Assembly (NCBI GenBank): GCA_951813015.1
Contig: CATOTG010000009.1
Span: forward strand, 62,001-126,000
Origin: an uncultured Thermoanaerobaculia bacterium
GTDB lineage: Bacteria > Acidobacteriota > Thermoanaerobaculia > Multivoradales > Multivoraceae
DNA: 64,000 bases
Direction of reading: 5' to 3'
Position numbers and translations under genes: made by a program. How positions within the stretch are numbered: position 1 is the stretch's first letter; every line of letters starts with the position of its first letter. The notes under the pieces were generated by a model, which was not told the DNA's origin, made no database searches, and saw only the letters and a list, made by a program, of their open reading frames with translations. Below are positions 1 to 10,194 of this stretch, piece after piece.

Positions 1-1
1 G

Positions 2-1135
2 TCGCTTCTGATCGACACCGTGCATCCGCTGATGAAGGACGTGGCCTCGGCCTTCGGTCTGGTCTGGTGGCTCGACGGCCTGCTGATCGACGGCGTGTAT
101 CTGGCCACCGCCTGGGTCGTCGCGGTGATGCTGCCGCCGATGGCGATCTTCTTTCCGCTGTTCACCCTGCTCGAGGACTTCGGCTACCTGCCGCGGGTGG
201 CGTTCAACCTCGACCGGATGTTCCACCGCGTCGGCGCCCACGGCAAGCAGTCGCTGACGATGGCGATGGGCTGGGGCTGCAACGCGGCGGCGATCGTCTC
301 GACGCGGATCATCGACAGTCCGCGCGAACGCCTGATCGCGATCATCACGAACAACTTCTCGCTCTGCAACGGCCGCTGGCCGACCCAGATCCTCGTGGCC
401 TCGATCTTCATCGGGGGCCTCGTGCCGGCGCACCTCGCAGGCCTCGTCTCGGCGCTTTCGGTCGTCGGGATCGCGGTGCTGGGCGTTCTGCTGACCTTCG
501 CCGTCTCCTGGTTCCTGTCGCGCACGGTGCTGCGCGGCGAGGCGTCCGCCTTCTCGCTCGAGCTGCCGCCGTATCGGCCGCCGCGCGTGCTGCAGACGAT
601 CTACACCTCGATCATCGACCGGACGCTGATCGTCCTCTGGCGCGCGGTGATCTTCGCGGCGCCGGCCGGGGCGGTCATCTGGCTGCTCAGCAACATCCGC
701 ACCGGCGAGGCGTCGCTGGCCGAGAGCCTGGTCGGCGCCCTCGACCCCTTCGGCTTTGCTCTCGGCCTGACCGGGATCATCCTCGTCGCCTACATCATCG
801 CGATCCCGGCGAACGAGATCGTGATCCCGACGATCCTCATGCTGACCGTGCTCGTTGCCGGCGTGCCGGGCGTCGGCGCCGGGGCCGGCGTCATGTTCGA
901 GCTCGACTCCCAGGCCGCCACCGCCGGCGTCCTCGAGGCCGGCGGCTTCACGCTGCTCACCGCCGTCTGCCTGATGCTCTTCTCCCTCGTCCACAACCCC
1001 TGCTCGACCACGCTGTACACGATCTGGAAGGAGACCCGCAGCATCCGCTGGACCGCGGTCTCAGCCCTGCTGCCCGTGGCCCTCGGCTTCGTGCTCTGCT
1101 TCGCCGTCGCCCAGGTCTGGAGGGCGCTGACTTAG
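2..1135 (+). CDS. feoB: FeoB-type ferrous iron transporter, C-terminal membrane part (5' truncated by window)
   Basis: The reading frame is open from the first bases of the window, so the G domain lies upstream and only the membrane part is seen. The protein is very hydrophobic and carries the two conserved Gate-domain signatures of the FeoB family: [10 protein letters not shown] followed by [12 protein letters not shown], and the C-terminal [17 protein letters not shown]. FeoB moves Fe(II) across the inner membrane using a GTPase-regulated permease. The Cys-Asn-Gly-Arg motif places it in the 'CNGRxP' FeoB variant rather than the classical one with a TPCxARLP motif; this is from memory of the family. 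The gene ends 57 bases from the convergent rpmE, with a strong hairpin between them. Confidence 0.85.
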   Translation, partial: SLLIDTVHPLMKDVASAFGLVWWLDGLLIDGVYLATAWVVAVMLPPMAIFFPLFTLLEDFGYLPRVAFNLDRMFHRVGAHGKQSLTMAMGWGCNAAAIVSTRIIDSPRERLIAIITNNFSLCNGRWPTQILVASIFIGGLVPAHLAGLVSALSVVGIAVLGVLLTFAVSWFLSRTVLRGEASAFSLELPPYRPPRVLQTIYTSIIDRTLIVLWRAVIFAAPAGAVIWLLSNIRTGEASLAESLVGALDPFGFALGLTGIILVAYIIAIPANEIVIPTILMLTVLVAGVPGVGAGAGVMFELDSQAATAGVLEAGGFTLLTAVCLMLFSLVHNPCSTTLYTIWKETRSIRWTAVSALLPVALGFVLCFAVAQVWRALT

Positions 1136-1137
1136 CG

Positions 1138-1194
1138 AACTGGCCGCGGACTGGGTGCGCCGGCCGTCAGGCCGGCGCCGCCCTGCGGCCAGTT
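1138..1194. terminator. Nested inverted repeat between convergent feoB and rpmE
   Basis: An outer arm AACTGGCCGC (1138-1147) pairs with GCGGCCAGTT (1185-1194). An inner arm GCGCCGGCC (1157-1165) pairs with GGCCGGCGC (1170-1178) across a four-base loop. It lies exactly between two convergent stops, as expected of a bidirectional terminator, although no clear U-tract follows. Confidence 0.6.
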
Positions 1195-1435
1195 ACCTGC
1201 GCCCGTACCTGCGCTGGAACTTCTCGATCTGGCCGGCGCTATCGACGAAGTGCTGACGCCCGGTGTAGAAGGGGTGGGACGCGGACGAGATCTCCAGCCG
1301 GATCTCGTAGTGCTCGACACCGTCGATGTCCCGGGTCTTGTCGCTCGTCATCGTCGACTGGGAGATGAACTCGGCGTTGGCCGAGGGGTCGATGAACACG
1401 ACCGGGTGCAGCTCTGGGTGGATATCGCTCTTCAT
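1193..1435 (-). CDS. rpmE: 50S ribosomal protein L31, cysteine-less (type B)
   Basis: This is an 80-residue protein starting [12 protein letters not shown] and containing [20 protein letters not shown] and [20 protein letters not shown], which match ribosomal protein L31 of the large subunit. The CxxC zinc ligands of the type A form are absent, so it is type B. In many bacteria such paralogues are expressed under zinc limitation; nothing in this sequence shows that directly. A longer open frame continues upstream, but the ATG at 1435 gives the exact family N-terminus. It is followed by the hairpin shared with the convergent feoB. Confidence 0.93.
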   Translation of the reverse strand: MKSDIHPELHPVVFIDPSANAEFISQSTMTSDKTRDIDGVEHYEIRLEISSASHPFYTGRQHFVDSAGQIEKFQRRYGRR

Positions 1436-1518
1436 GATGATCTCGCTCGGGTTGGGCTCAGGAGGGCAGGGAATGCGTGAAGTGGCCTCCGAGGGCTGGG
1501 CGATGATAACCGAATTTC

Positions 1519-4131
1519 CTAGACGACGATGTTGACCAGTCTCCCCGGCACGACGATCACCTTGCGCGGTTCCTTGCTGTCCATGAAGCGCCGGGCGTTC
1601 TCCGAGTTGAGTGCGAGTCGCTCCAGAGTCGCCTTGTCGGAGTCTGCAGGGACCTGGAGCACGTCGCGCTTCCTGCCCATCACCTGGACGACGACGTTGA
1701 TCGTCTCGTCGACGACCAGGGCCGGGTCGTAGGCGGGCCATTCCTGGTGGCAGATCAGGCCCTCGCAGCCGAGCCGTGACCACAGCTCCTCGGCAAGGTG
1801 CGGCGCGAAGGGCGACAGGATGCGCAGGAAGGCCGTGAGCGATTTGCGGGGCACGCGATCCGCCGCGGTCGCCGCGTTGACCCAGATCATCATCTGGGAG
1901 ATCGCGGTGTTCATGTCGAGGGTGTCGATGTCCTCGCCGACCTTGCGGATCGTCTTGTGGAGCAGGCGGTTCAGTTCGGCTGTGTCTTCGGCTGTGTTTG
2001 CGGCCGCGTCGTCGTCGACACGGTCCGCAACGGCGCCGGTCCGCTCGTCGACGACCAGGCGCCAGGTCCGCCGGAGGAAGCGGTGAACGCCGTCGGTGTC
2101 CTTGGTCTGCCAAGGCTTCTGCTGGTGGAGCGGTCCCATGAACAGCTCATGCAGCCGCAGCGTGTCCGCGCCCCAGCGCTCGATCACGTCGTCCGGGTTG
2201 GCGACGTTCAGCTTCGACTTGGACATTTTTTCGATCCGGGCTTCGAGCGGTTCGTCCGTGCCGGCGAGGAACACCCGGTCGTTGCGCCAGTCGACCGCGT
2301 CGGGGTGGTGGTACTTGCCACCCTTGTCGCGGTAGCTGTAGGCCAGGATCATCCCCTGGTTGAACAGGCGCGCGAACGGTTCGGGGGTCGAGACCAGGCC
2401 GGCGTCGTGGAGCACCTTCTGCCAGAAGCGCGCGTAGAGCAGGTGCAGGACCGCGTGCTCGACGCCGCCGATGTACAGGTCAACCGGCATCCAGTAGCGC
2501 TCCAGCTCGCCTGACCAGGGCGCATCCGTGTTCTTCGGGTCGATGTAGCGCAGGAAGTACCAGCAGGAGCCGGCCCACTGGGGCATCGTGTTCGTCTCGC
2601 GCCTCGCCTTGCGGCCGTCCGGCAGGGTGACGATGAGCCAGTCGTCGCCGGCGCGGGCGAGCGGCGGCCGGCCGTCGGCGGTTGGCTTGAACTCGTCGAC
2701 CTCCGGCAGTTCGACCGGCAGCTCGTCCTGCGGCACGGGCAGAATCTCGCCGGTGGGCTCGCCGTCGTCGCCAAGCACGTGGAGCACCGGGAAGGGCTCG
2801 CCCCAGTAGCGCTGGCGCGAAAACAGCCAGTCCCGCAGCCGGTACTCGACCCGCCGCGTGCCGTGTCCCCGCTCGACCAGCCACTCGATCATCCGTTCCT
2901 TCGCCTGCTCGACCGGGAGACCGTTCAGGAAACCGCTGTTGATCGCCGGACCGTCTTCGAGGTAGGCGTCGCCCTCCCAGCCGTCCGGCGGCTCGACGGT
3001 GCGCACGATGGGCAAGTCGTACTCGACCGCGAAGTCCCAGTCGCGCTGGTCCTGGCCGGGAACGCCCATGATCGCGCCCGAGCCATAGCTCATCAGGACG
3101 TAGTCGGCGACCCAGATCGGGATCGGCGCCCCGGTGGCGGGATTCGTCGCGTAGCCGCCGGTGAACACGCCGGTCTTGCTCTTCGCCAGGTCGGTGCGCT
3201 GCAGTTCGCTCTTGTTGATCGCATCGGTTACGTAGGCGTTAACCGCGGCCTGGCGGTCCGGGGTCGTGATCCGGGGCGCCAGGGGATGCTCCGGCGCCAG
3301 CACGCAGTAAGTCGCGCCGAACAGCGTGTCCGGCCGGGTCGTGAAGACGGGGAAGCTGTCGTCGCTTCCGGTGATCGGCATGCGGATCTCGGCGCCGTGC
3401 GACTTGCCGATCCAGTTGCGCTGCATCTCCTTGACGTACTCGGGCCAGTCGACCTGGTCGAGGTCGTCGAGCAGGCGTTCGGCGTAGGCGGTGATCCTCA
3501 GCATCCACTGGCGCATCGTGCGCCGCTCGACGGGATCCCCGGTGTCGACGTAGGCGCCGTCCTTGACCTCCTCGTTGGCGAGCACGGTGCCCAGCGCCGG
3601 GCACCACCAGACCGGCACGTCCTCCAGGTAGGCGAGGCCGCGCTTGTGGAGTTGCAGGAAGATCCACTGCGTCCAGCGGTAGTAGTCCGCGGACGACGTG
3701 TCCACCTCGCGTTCCCAGTCGTAGGAGAAGCCGATGCGTTCGATCTGACGCCGGAAGTTCGCGATGTTCCGTCGCGTGATGAGTCGCGGGTGCTGGTTCT
3801 CGCGCACCGCGGCGCGCTCCGCCGGCAGCCCGAAGGCGTCCCAGCCCATCGGATGGAGGACGTTGTAGCCCTCCATGCGCCGCTTGCGCGCCACGACGTC
3901 CGTCGCCGTGTAGCCCTCCGGGTGACCGATGTGCAGGCCCGAACCGGAGGGGTAGGGGAACATGTCCAGGACGTAGTACTTGGGCCGGCTCTTCAGGACC
4001 TCGGGGTCGTCCGGCGTGCGGAAGGCCTGGTGCTCGCGCCAGATCTGCTGCCACTTCGGCTCGATCTCGGCCGCGTCGTAAACGTGCCGGCGGGGCCTGG
4101 CTCGGGGCTCTGGTGCTTCGGTCGTGGTCAT
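1519..4131 (-). CDS. leuS: Leucyl-tRNA synthetase
   Basis: This 870-residue class I aminoacyl-tRNA synthetase charges tRNA-Leu. The HIGH signature is intact (LHIGH, residues 67-70) and KMSKS lies near residue 635 (EKMSKSKLN). The large CP1 editing insertion sits between them, and the tryptophan-rich block [15 protein letters not shown] is typical of bacterial LeuS. The C-terminal anticodon-binding and LeuS-specific domains end in [12 protein letters not shown]. The ATG at 4131 (MTTTEAPEP) is preferred over a start 48 bases upstream because the family alignment begins about 15 residues after it. It is divergent from the HEPN gene at 4258. Confidence 0.97.
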   Translation of the reverse strand: MTTTEAPEPRARPRRHVYDAAEIEPKWQQIWREHQAFRTPDDPEVLKSRPKYYVLDMFPYPSGSGLHIGHPEGYTATDVVARKRRMEGYNVLHPMGWDAFGLPAERAAVRENQHPRLITRRNIANFRRQIERIGFSYDWEREVDTSSADYYRWTQWIFLQLHKRGLAYLEDVPVWWCPALGTVLANEEVKDGAYVDTGDPVERRTMRQWMLRITAYAERLLDDLDQVDWPEYVKEMQRNWIGKSHGAEIRMPITGSDDSFPVFTTRPDTLFGATYCVLAPEHPLAPRITTPDRQAAVNAYVTDAINKSELQRTDLAKSKTGVFTGGYATNPATGAPIPIWVADYVLMSYGSGAIMGVPGQDQRDWDFAVEYDLPIVRTVEPPDGWEGDAYLEDGPAINSGFLNGLPVEQAKERMIEWLVERGHGTRRVEYRLRDWLFSRQRYWGEPFPVLHVLGDDGEPTGEILPVPQDELPVELPEVDEFKPTADGRPPLARAGDDWLIVTLPDGRKARRETNTMPQWAGSCWYFLRYIDPKNTDAPWSGELERYWMPVDLYIGGVEHAVLHLLYARFWQKVLHDAGLVSTPEPFARLFNQGMILAYSYRDKGGKYHHPDAVDWRNDRVFLAGTDEPLEARIEKMSKSKLNVANPDDVIERWGADTLRLHELFMGPLHQQKPWQTKDTDGVHRFLRRTWRLVVDERTGAVADRVDDDAAANTAEDTAELNRLLHKTIRKVGEDIDTLDMNTAISQMMIWVNAATAADRVPRKSLTAFLRILSPFAPHLAEELWSRLGCEGLICHQEWPAYDPALVVDETINVVVQVMGRKRDVLQVPADSDKATLERLALNSENARRFMDSKEPRKVIVVPGRLVNIVV

Positions 4132-4257
4132 GGGCGGCACTCCGTCCGCGCAACGGAGTTGGCTGGCCGGAGAGTTCAAGGAATCGGCGCAGTGTACCGC
4201 CCCGGTCCGGCGCTATCCTTGAGGCTTGGCCGACACGACGTTCCGGAGAGAGTCGAC

Positions 4258-4683
4258 ATGACCATCGATACGACCTTCCTGCGCCGGTGCATCGGCGTTC
4301 TGGAGTTCGCGACGCGGGAGATGGGCGAGCACGCGGAGGTCGATTCCGTGGGCTACGACCTGTGTCGGGCCGCCTGCGTCAAGGAGTTCGAACTCGTGCT
4401 CGAGCAGAGCGGCAAGCTGCTGCGCAAGCGTCTGGCGCCGTTCTTCGCCAGCAATCGGCAGGTCGACCGTCTGACCTTCAAGGACGTTTTCCGTCATGGC
4501 GCCAAGCACGGATTGCTGGATGTCGAGGCCGTGGAGCGCTGGTTCCGCTACCGCGACAATCGGAACGACACCGCCCACAACTACGGCGTCCGGTTCGCCG
4601 AGACGACGTTGGCGTTGTTGCCGACGTTCGTAGTCGATGCCAGAGCCTTGGCGGACGTCATCGAGAGCGCTAAGGATGACTGA
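4258..4683 (+). CDS. HEPN-domain partner of a minimal nucleotidyltransferase (HI0074/HepT-like)
   Basis: This is a 141-residue all-helical protein. It resembles nucleotidyltransferase substrate-binding proteins: a segment around YDLCRAACVKEFELVLEQ is followed by RDNRNDTAHNY, which contains the Rx4-6H motif of HEPN ribonucleases (RNDTAH). Its stop overlaps the start of the MNT gene by eight bases, the classic HEPN/MNT toxin-antitoxin arrangement. In characterised HepT/MntA pairs the HEPN protein is an RNase toxin and the MNT protein modifies it; which role applies here is inferred. The pair sits just upstream of the Drm-like operon and fits a defence island. Confidence 0.85.
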   Translation: MTIDTTFLRRCIGVLEFATREMGEHAEVDSVGYDLCRAACVKEFELVLEQSGKLLRKRLAPFFASNRQVDRLTFKDVFRHGAKHGLLDVEAVERWFRYRDNRNDTAHNYGVRFAETTLALLPTFVVDARALADVIESAKDD

Positions 4684-4984
4684 TCGTCTCCATCTGTCGC
4701 ACCGGCATCGCGAGATGCTGGAAGAGCTGTTCCGGAAGCGCGTTCCAGGAGTCGATGTGTGGGCCTACGGCAGCCGCGTGAACGGCCGAAGCCATGAAGG
4801 CAGCGACCTCGACCTCGTTCTGCGGGGTCGCGACCTGGAGGAGATCCCGGTTGAGCAGTTGGAGAGCCTCGCAGAGGCGCTGCGGGAGTCCTCGATTCCC
4901 TTCCTGGTCGAGGCGCGGGACTGGGCGCGTCTTCCGGCCAGCTTCCACCGCGAGATCGAACGGAAGTACGTGCGGCTGCTCTGA
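4676..4984 (+). CDS. Minimal nucleotidyltransferase (MNT), antitoxin-type partner
   Basis: This 102-residue protein carries the nucleotidyltransferase signature GSRVNGRSHEGSDLDL (GSRx10DxD), with the catalytic aspartates in SDLDL. MNT proteins of this size pair with HEPN proteins, and in studied systems they AMPylate the HEPN toxin and neutralise it. The ATG at 4676 overlaps the HEPN stop by eight bases (ATGACTGA), implying translational coupling. A longer upstream frame exists but runs inside the HEPN gene. Confidence 0.87.
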   Translation: MTDRLHLSHRHREMLEELFRKRVPGVDVWAYGSRVNGRSHEGSDLDLVLRGRDLEEIPVEQLESLAEALRESSIPFLVEARDWARLPASFHREIERKYVRLL

Positions 4985-5148
4985 GCCGGCGCGGTGAAGG
5001 CGTGGCGCCACGGTGCGACATCGGGCCCTGTGTAGAATGCGCGGCTTCCATGAACGAAGTCGTCCGGTCGGGGCGTCTCGTCGGTCGCCCCCTGAATTCC
5101 TTCCCTGGCTTCTCCGCGCGGAGAGCGCTGGACGTGAGTTGATCCGCC

Positions 5149-6771
5149 GTGCCCCGGATCGTCGAGTGGGCGACGACTGACTTGCCCGCTTCGGAGCGGC
5201 GGTTCCTGGCCGTCGCCAACAGCGACTTGCCCGATCACTGGACAGTGATCCACGGCCTGCGTATCAGGCAACCTCCGACGGACCGGGAAGTCGACTTCCT
5301 TGTCGTCGACCCGGCTCGCGGCGCTCTTGCCATCGAGGTGAAGGGCGGACGGATCGAGCGGCGTGGGAAGGACTGGTTCTCCGTGGACGGCGGTGGCGAA
5401 CGCCACGCGATCAAGCCTCCGGTGGAGCAGGTGAATGCCGCCGTCTACGCGGTGCGGAACTGGCTGCGGGATTCCGTCTCGTTCCGCGGCCGCAGGCCGC
5501 CCAAGGTTCACGCTGTGGTTGCCTTCCCGGATCTCGTGCGCACTCACCGTGAACTGGGGCCGGACTTTCCGACCGACACCGTGCTGTTCAGCGACGACCT
5601 GCACGATCTGCGCGGCGCGCTCGACCGGATCTTCGAGACCTACCTGATGAATCGGGGAACTGCACTGTCCAGGGCCGACGTGGACGCCCTGCTGAGGGCG
5701 CTCGAACCGCCTGCCTACACGCTGAGGGCCAGCGTCGCCGCCCGGGTCGACCGGAACCGGGACGCCATCGAGCGGTTGACCGGGGACCAGGCGCGCACGC
5801 TCGACTTCCTGGAGATGCAGCGGCGGGCGGCCATCGAGGGCGCCGCGGGCACGGGCAAGACGGTGCTCGCCGAACTCAAGGCGGAGCGTCTTGCGGGGGC
5901 GGGCCAGCGGGTCCTGCTGCTCTGTTTCAACCAGGCGCTGGCCGAGTGGCTGGCGTCGCGGGCGAGGGGTTTCGAGGCAAAGAGCTTCCATGGCTTCTGC
6001 TCCGCCCGGGCGCTCAAGGCAGGCATCGACTTCGTTGCGCCCAAGGGCGCGAAGCGGCGCGAGGGGTTCTGGGAAGACACCGCCCCAAGCCTCCTGCTGG
6101 ATGCCCTGGAGAAGCAGCCGGAGGACCGCTACGACGCGATCATCGTGGATGAGGGCCAGGACTTCCGCCCGCACTGGTGGCTGGCTCTCGAGTCGGCACT
6201 CAGCGACGAGCGGGACGGCATTCTCTTTGCCTTCTTCGATCCGAACCAAGACATCTACGGCGGAGGCCCGCCGGACGCTTTCCCGACGCCTCCCTTCGTT
6301 CTGACCAGGAACTGCCGGAACACGCGCCGGATCGCCTCTTATGCGGCCGGCCTGCTGAACGTTTCCTTCGAGGTGTCGCCCGACGCGCCGGACGGTGAAC
6401 GGGTGGAGTCTCTCCGCTACGGGAAGGCTGACGAGATGGTCGGGCAGGTGCGCCGCCTGCTTCATCGCCTTGTGGTCGAGGAGAGGGTTGCGGCGGCCCG
6501 GATCGCCGTGCTCTCGACCCACGCGACGGACCGCAGCCACCTGGCGCGCCGCCGACGCCTGGGCAACTTCGACCTCGTTCAGCGTCGCCGGAAATCGACG
6601 GACATCCTCTTCACCAGCCTCCACAAGTTCAAGGGACTCGAGTCCGACGTCGTCATCCTGACCGATGTGGACGGCAATCCGAAGTCCTGCAGCGATCGCC
6701 ACCTGTACGTGGCCGCGACACGCGCCAGGGCGTTGCTGATCGTGCTCGAGGACGCGAAGGCGGCGGCCTGA
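5149..6771 (+). CDS. NERD-domain nuclease fused to SF1 (UvrD-like) helicase
   Basis: This is a 540-residue two-part protein. The N-terminal third is a nuclease-related NERD domain, with the acidic/lysine core EVDFLVVDP...LAIEVKGG at residues about 45-65. The remainder is a superfamily 1 helicase: Walker A GAAGTGKT (about 231-238), Walker B IIVDEGQDF (about 331-339), an RNCRNTRRI block, KFKGLESDVVILTD and the C-terminal motif LYVAATRARALLIV. It starts at a GTG, 28 bases ahead of the drmA-like gene and in the same direction. This suggests it belongs to the same defence operon, where a helicase-coupled nuclease could attack invading DNA. That role is inferred. Confidence 0.85.
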   Translation: MPRIVEWATTDLPASERRFLAVANSDLPDHWTVIHGLRIRQPPTDREVDFLVVDPARGALAIEVKGGRIERRGKDWFSVDGGGERHAIKPPVEQVNAAVYAVRNWLRDSVSFRGRRPPKVHAVVAFPDLVRTHRELGPDFPTDTVLFSDDLHDLRGALDRIFETYLMNRGTALSRADVDALLRALEPPAYTLRASVAARVDRNRDAIERLTGDQARTLDFLEMQRRAAIEGAAGTGKTVLAELKAERLAGAGQRVLLLCFNQALAEWLASRARGFEAKSFHGFCSARALKAGIDFVAPKGAKRREGFWEDTAPSLLLDALEKQPEDRYDAIIVDEGQDFRPHWWLALESALSDERDGILFAFFDPNQDIYGGGPPDAFPTPPFVLTRNCRNTRRIASYAAGLLNVSFEVSPDAPDGERVESLRYGKADEMVGQVRRLLHRLVVEERVAAARIAVLSTHATDRSHLARRRRLGNFDLVQRRRKSTDILFTSLHKFKGLESDVVILTDVDGNPKSCSDRHLYVAATRARALLIVLEDAKAAA

Positions 6772-6799
6772 TTGCGGTTGGATCGGTAGAGGATTCGAA

Positions 6800-9700
6800 G
6801 TGTCCGAGCTGTACGTCGAGGCAAGGAAGCGGCTGGTCGATTGGCTGGAACGTCAACTGATCGGGCCGGCCCGCGATGACGAGGCCGGCGACGAGATCGA
6901 CATGTCGCCCCTCGACCGGTACCCGGTCGGGGTGCTCCATCCGTTGGAGTCGGAGGAACGGGGGATCGACAGGGCGTCGGAAGCTGCGAACGGAAGCGTC
7001 GGGGAACTCGGCCGGTCAGGCGACGACGCCCTGCTCTCTGGCGACGACGAGGAGGAAGCACCCGCGGACGGCGATCCCGGCGCCTCGAAAGAGAAGGCGG
7101 CCCCGATTCGGCGGCGGCGCTACGTTCCGCCCTCCTCGGTCGGCTTCTCCTTCTGCGTGCGCGGGGATGTGCGATTGCGGGTCGAGGCGTCGGCCGCCGT
7201 CTACGCGCAGAAGCTCCGGGACGAGGGCGGGCGCTACGTCGGACGGTACTCGAGGACGGAGCTCGAGCCGGCTTCCGTCTTCTTCGCCGGCGACCTGACC
7301 CACCGGCGGGAGGAGATCTGGCCGGAAGCGGATCCGGGCGACCGCCGCGGCAACCGGCCGCCGGATGCACCTGGTGGGCCGCAGCCTGGTCGGGAGGCGA
7401 CTGAAGCCGGCCCGGAGGTCCGCGGCCGCGCCGGAATCGACGTGCGGGTCCGGCCGCACGGGACGGACACGGTCGTCACCGTGACCCTGTTCAATCGGCA
7501 GACGTGGAAGCGGGGCGCCGGCGGCCGCCAACCCGCCGTCAGCCGCGTCCAGCAGTCGCTGTTCGAGACTCGCCTCGATTGCGTCGTCGAACAGGGTCAG
7601 GTGGTTGACTATCCACGGGTCGATCCAAGCCTGCTGACGGACGAGGAACAGGAGCTCGAACTCCAGTACCGCGAACGCCGCATCTTCGCTGTCGGCCACG
7701 GCGCAGCCGTTGATTGGCAGGTCGGGTCGGGCGAACCGGGCCGGCCGTGCGAGCCGGGCGCGCCGCCGCGCATCTGGTCCGAGTTCCTGCCTCGTACGGA
7801 GACGCCGATCGTCAGCGTCGAGCCGCGTGGCGATGCCGGAGTCCTGGAACTTGAGCGCCTGGCGGGGGACGACCTGCCGCTAGTGCAGCTTCGGGCGTTC
7901 GTCGGCGAGTACGGCGCCTGGGTACGCGACCGTTGGATGGAAGCAGACCGGTTGGACGGCGACGGGGAGATCGAGGCTGCCTGTCGCATTTTCGACCGAA
8001 TGGAGCAAGCGCACGAACGGATGCTGCGCGGCATCGAGATGCTTGGTGCGGAGCCGGACGCGGCGCTTGCCTTCCGGTTGGCGAACCGGGCGATGCACCG
8101 GCAGATGGTCCACTTCCGTCCCGACCGCGGCGACCCGTCCTGGCGGCCATTCCAGCTCGGCTTCCTGCTTGCCACGATCGAATCGACCGTGTCGGAGCGG
8201 GATGAGCACCGCGACCTGCTCGACCTGATCTGGTTTCAGACCGGCGGCGGCAAGACGGAGGCCTATCTGGGCCTGATCGCGTTTCTGCTCGTGTGGCGGC
8301 GGCTCCGCTACGGCGAGCGGGGAGGTGGCACGGCGGCCTTCATGCGCTACACCCTGCGGCTGCTCACCCGGCAGCAATTCGAGCGGGCCGCCGGGCTGAT
8401 TTGCGCCCTGGAGCTGCTGCGCCGGGAGGACGCGGCGGGGAAGGGACGGTTGGGCGAGGAGCCGTTCACCGTCGGCATCTGGGTCGGCGGCGGCGTCTGC
8501 CCCAACAGGATCCAGGACGCGGTCACGATCGTGGACGAGATTCGGGCCGACGGCGGTGGCGACAAGGTCCGCGAAAGGCTGCTGCTGGCTGCGTGCCCGT
8601 GGTGCGACGAGTCATTCGACGGCCAGCGCGGATACTGCGCAACGGTTCGGGACTTTCGCTTCCTATGCACGAATGCAGACTGCGAGTTCGGCCGCGGTGA
8701 AGATCCGCTGCCTTGCCGGGTGGTAGACGAGTCGCTCTACAGACACCCGCCGTCGCTTCTCATCGCAACAATCGACAAGTTCGCCCGGCTGGCCTGGGAG
8801 GAAGGGGCGGGGGCCTTCTTAGGTGTTGGCAGCAACCGGCGCGCGCCGGACTTGGTGCTCCAGGACGAACTCCACCTGATCTCAGGCCCCCTTGGATCCG
8901 TTGCCGGCCTCTATGAGGTGGGCATCGAGACGGTGATTCGCTGCCACGGGGTACGTCCGAAGTATGTCGCCTCGACGATCCGTATGGCGAGGGAGCAGGT
9001 GCAGGCCCTGTATGGCCGCGAAGTGGCGGTGTTTCCGCCGCCGGGTCTTTCTTGCGACGATTCCTGGTTCGCGAGGGTCGACCGGAGTCGCCCGGGCCGG
9101 CTCTACGTGGGCTATCTGGCGCCGTTGCGGGATCAGCAACGTTGCTTGGCGCCGCTTGCCGCGGCGCTGTTGACTGGTCCTGTCGTCGTCTTTTCAGGCG
9201 ACGTCAACGCTGACGACTTGTTCGAAGCGTGGTGGACCAACGTTGTGTACCACGGAAGCCTGCGCGGGGTGGCGACGAGCAGCAATGCCTTCGATGCCGA
9301 TGTGAGGGAGTTCGGGGAGCGGCTTGCCCGCGAGTACGTTGAGGGGCGGGGTCGGGCGGTCGCGGAAGACGCTGAGGATCTGGATGCCCAGGGAGAAGAC
9401 CGCGAATCGATTGAGCACGAACTCCAGAGACGCTTCCGGGAAGCAGCCGTCGAACAGCTCTGGAGTCGCCACACCGCCGAGCAAATAGCTGGTATCTTCG
9501 CACGCCTCGGCATGAGACGGGCGGAAGAGCAGTGCCTTGATGCGGTACTGGCGACGAACATGGTGTCGGTGGGTCTGGACGTTGGGCGTCTGGCGTTGAT
9601 GGTTGTGAACGGTCAGCCGCTGACCCACGGGCGAGTACGTGCAGGCGACGAGTCGAGTAGGCCGCGGCGAAGTGCCCGGTATCGTGTTCGCCAACTACTA

Positions 9701-10193
9701 TCGGCATCAAGCGCGCAGCCTTTCGCACTACGAATCGTTCCGGCCGTATCACGAGTCGTTCTACCGCTTCGTCGAACCCGCCAGCGTGACGCCCTTCACG
9801 TTCCAGGTGCGGGCGCGGGCCTTGCACGCTGCTTTGGTCATCGCGCTTCGTCATGGCTGCGACGGCCTCCGTCCGAACCGCTCGGCTCGGTCCTTTGATC
9901 GAAACGACCCGGCGGTGAACAGGATCGTTGCCGAGTTCAAAGAGCGTGTTGCGAGTGCCTGCCGAGAGAGGGTTGGGGAAGTGCACGCGCACATCGACGG
10001 ACTCCTGGAGCAGTGGCAGGACAAGGCAGATCACTGCCGTGAAGTGTCCAGGAGCCTCCACTACCAGTCTCGGGACCGAGCCTATGACAGGCTGCTCTAT
10101 GCCTACGAAGACAAGTGCGACTCATCGGGGCTCTGGCCCACGCTGAACTCGATGCGGAACGTCGAGAGCTCAGCAGCGCTAGGGGTAGTATGA
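6800..10193 (+). CDS. drmA: DrmA-like DISARM helicase (one +1 frameshift at 9624-9626)
   Basis: Large SF2-type helicase, about 1130 residues once one base is removed. The N-terminus (KRLVDWLERQLIGPARDD) and the block RRRRYVPPSSVGFSF resemble DrmA of DISARM systems. Walker A is TGGGKTEA near residue 482; the DEAD-box-like motif is LQDELHLISGP near 688. A four-cysteine zinc motif (ACPWCDES ... LCTNADC) sits between them. The C-terminal motifs are ATNMVSVGLDVGRLALM and, after a frame change, QATSRVGRGEVPG. Dropping one C from the CCC at 9624-9626 gives NGQPLTTGEYVQATSRVGRG, the expected sequence. In DISARM, DrmA acts with DrmB on incoming phage DNA. Confidence 0.82.
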
Positions 10194-10194
10194 A

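Noticed and set aside
2779..4257. Long plus-strand open frame opposite leuS running into the HEPN gene
   Set aside because: It is the antisense of leuS with the composition of a high-G+C shadow; only the part from 4258 has family features.
4765..6702. Long minus-strand open frame opposite the NERD-helicase
   Set aside because: It has no recognisable motif and mirrors the codon structure of the real gene.
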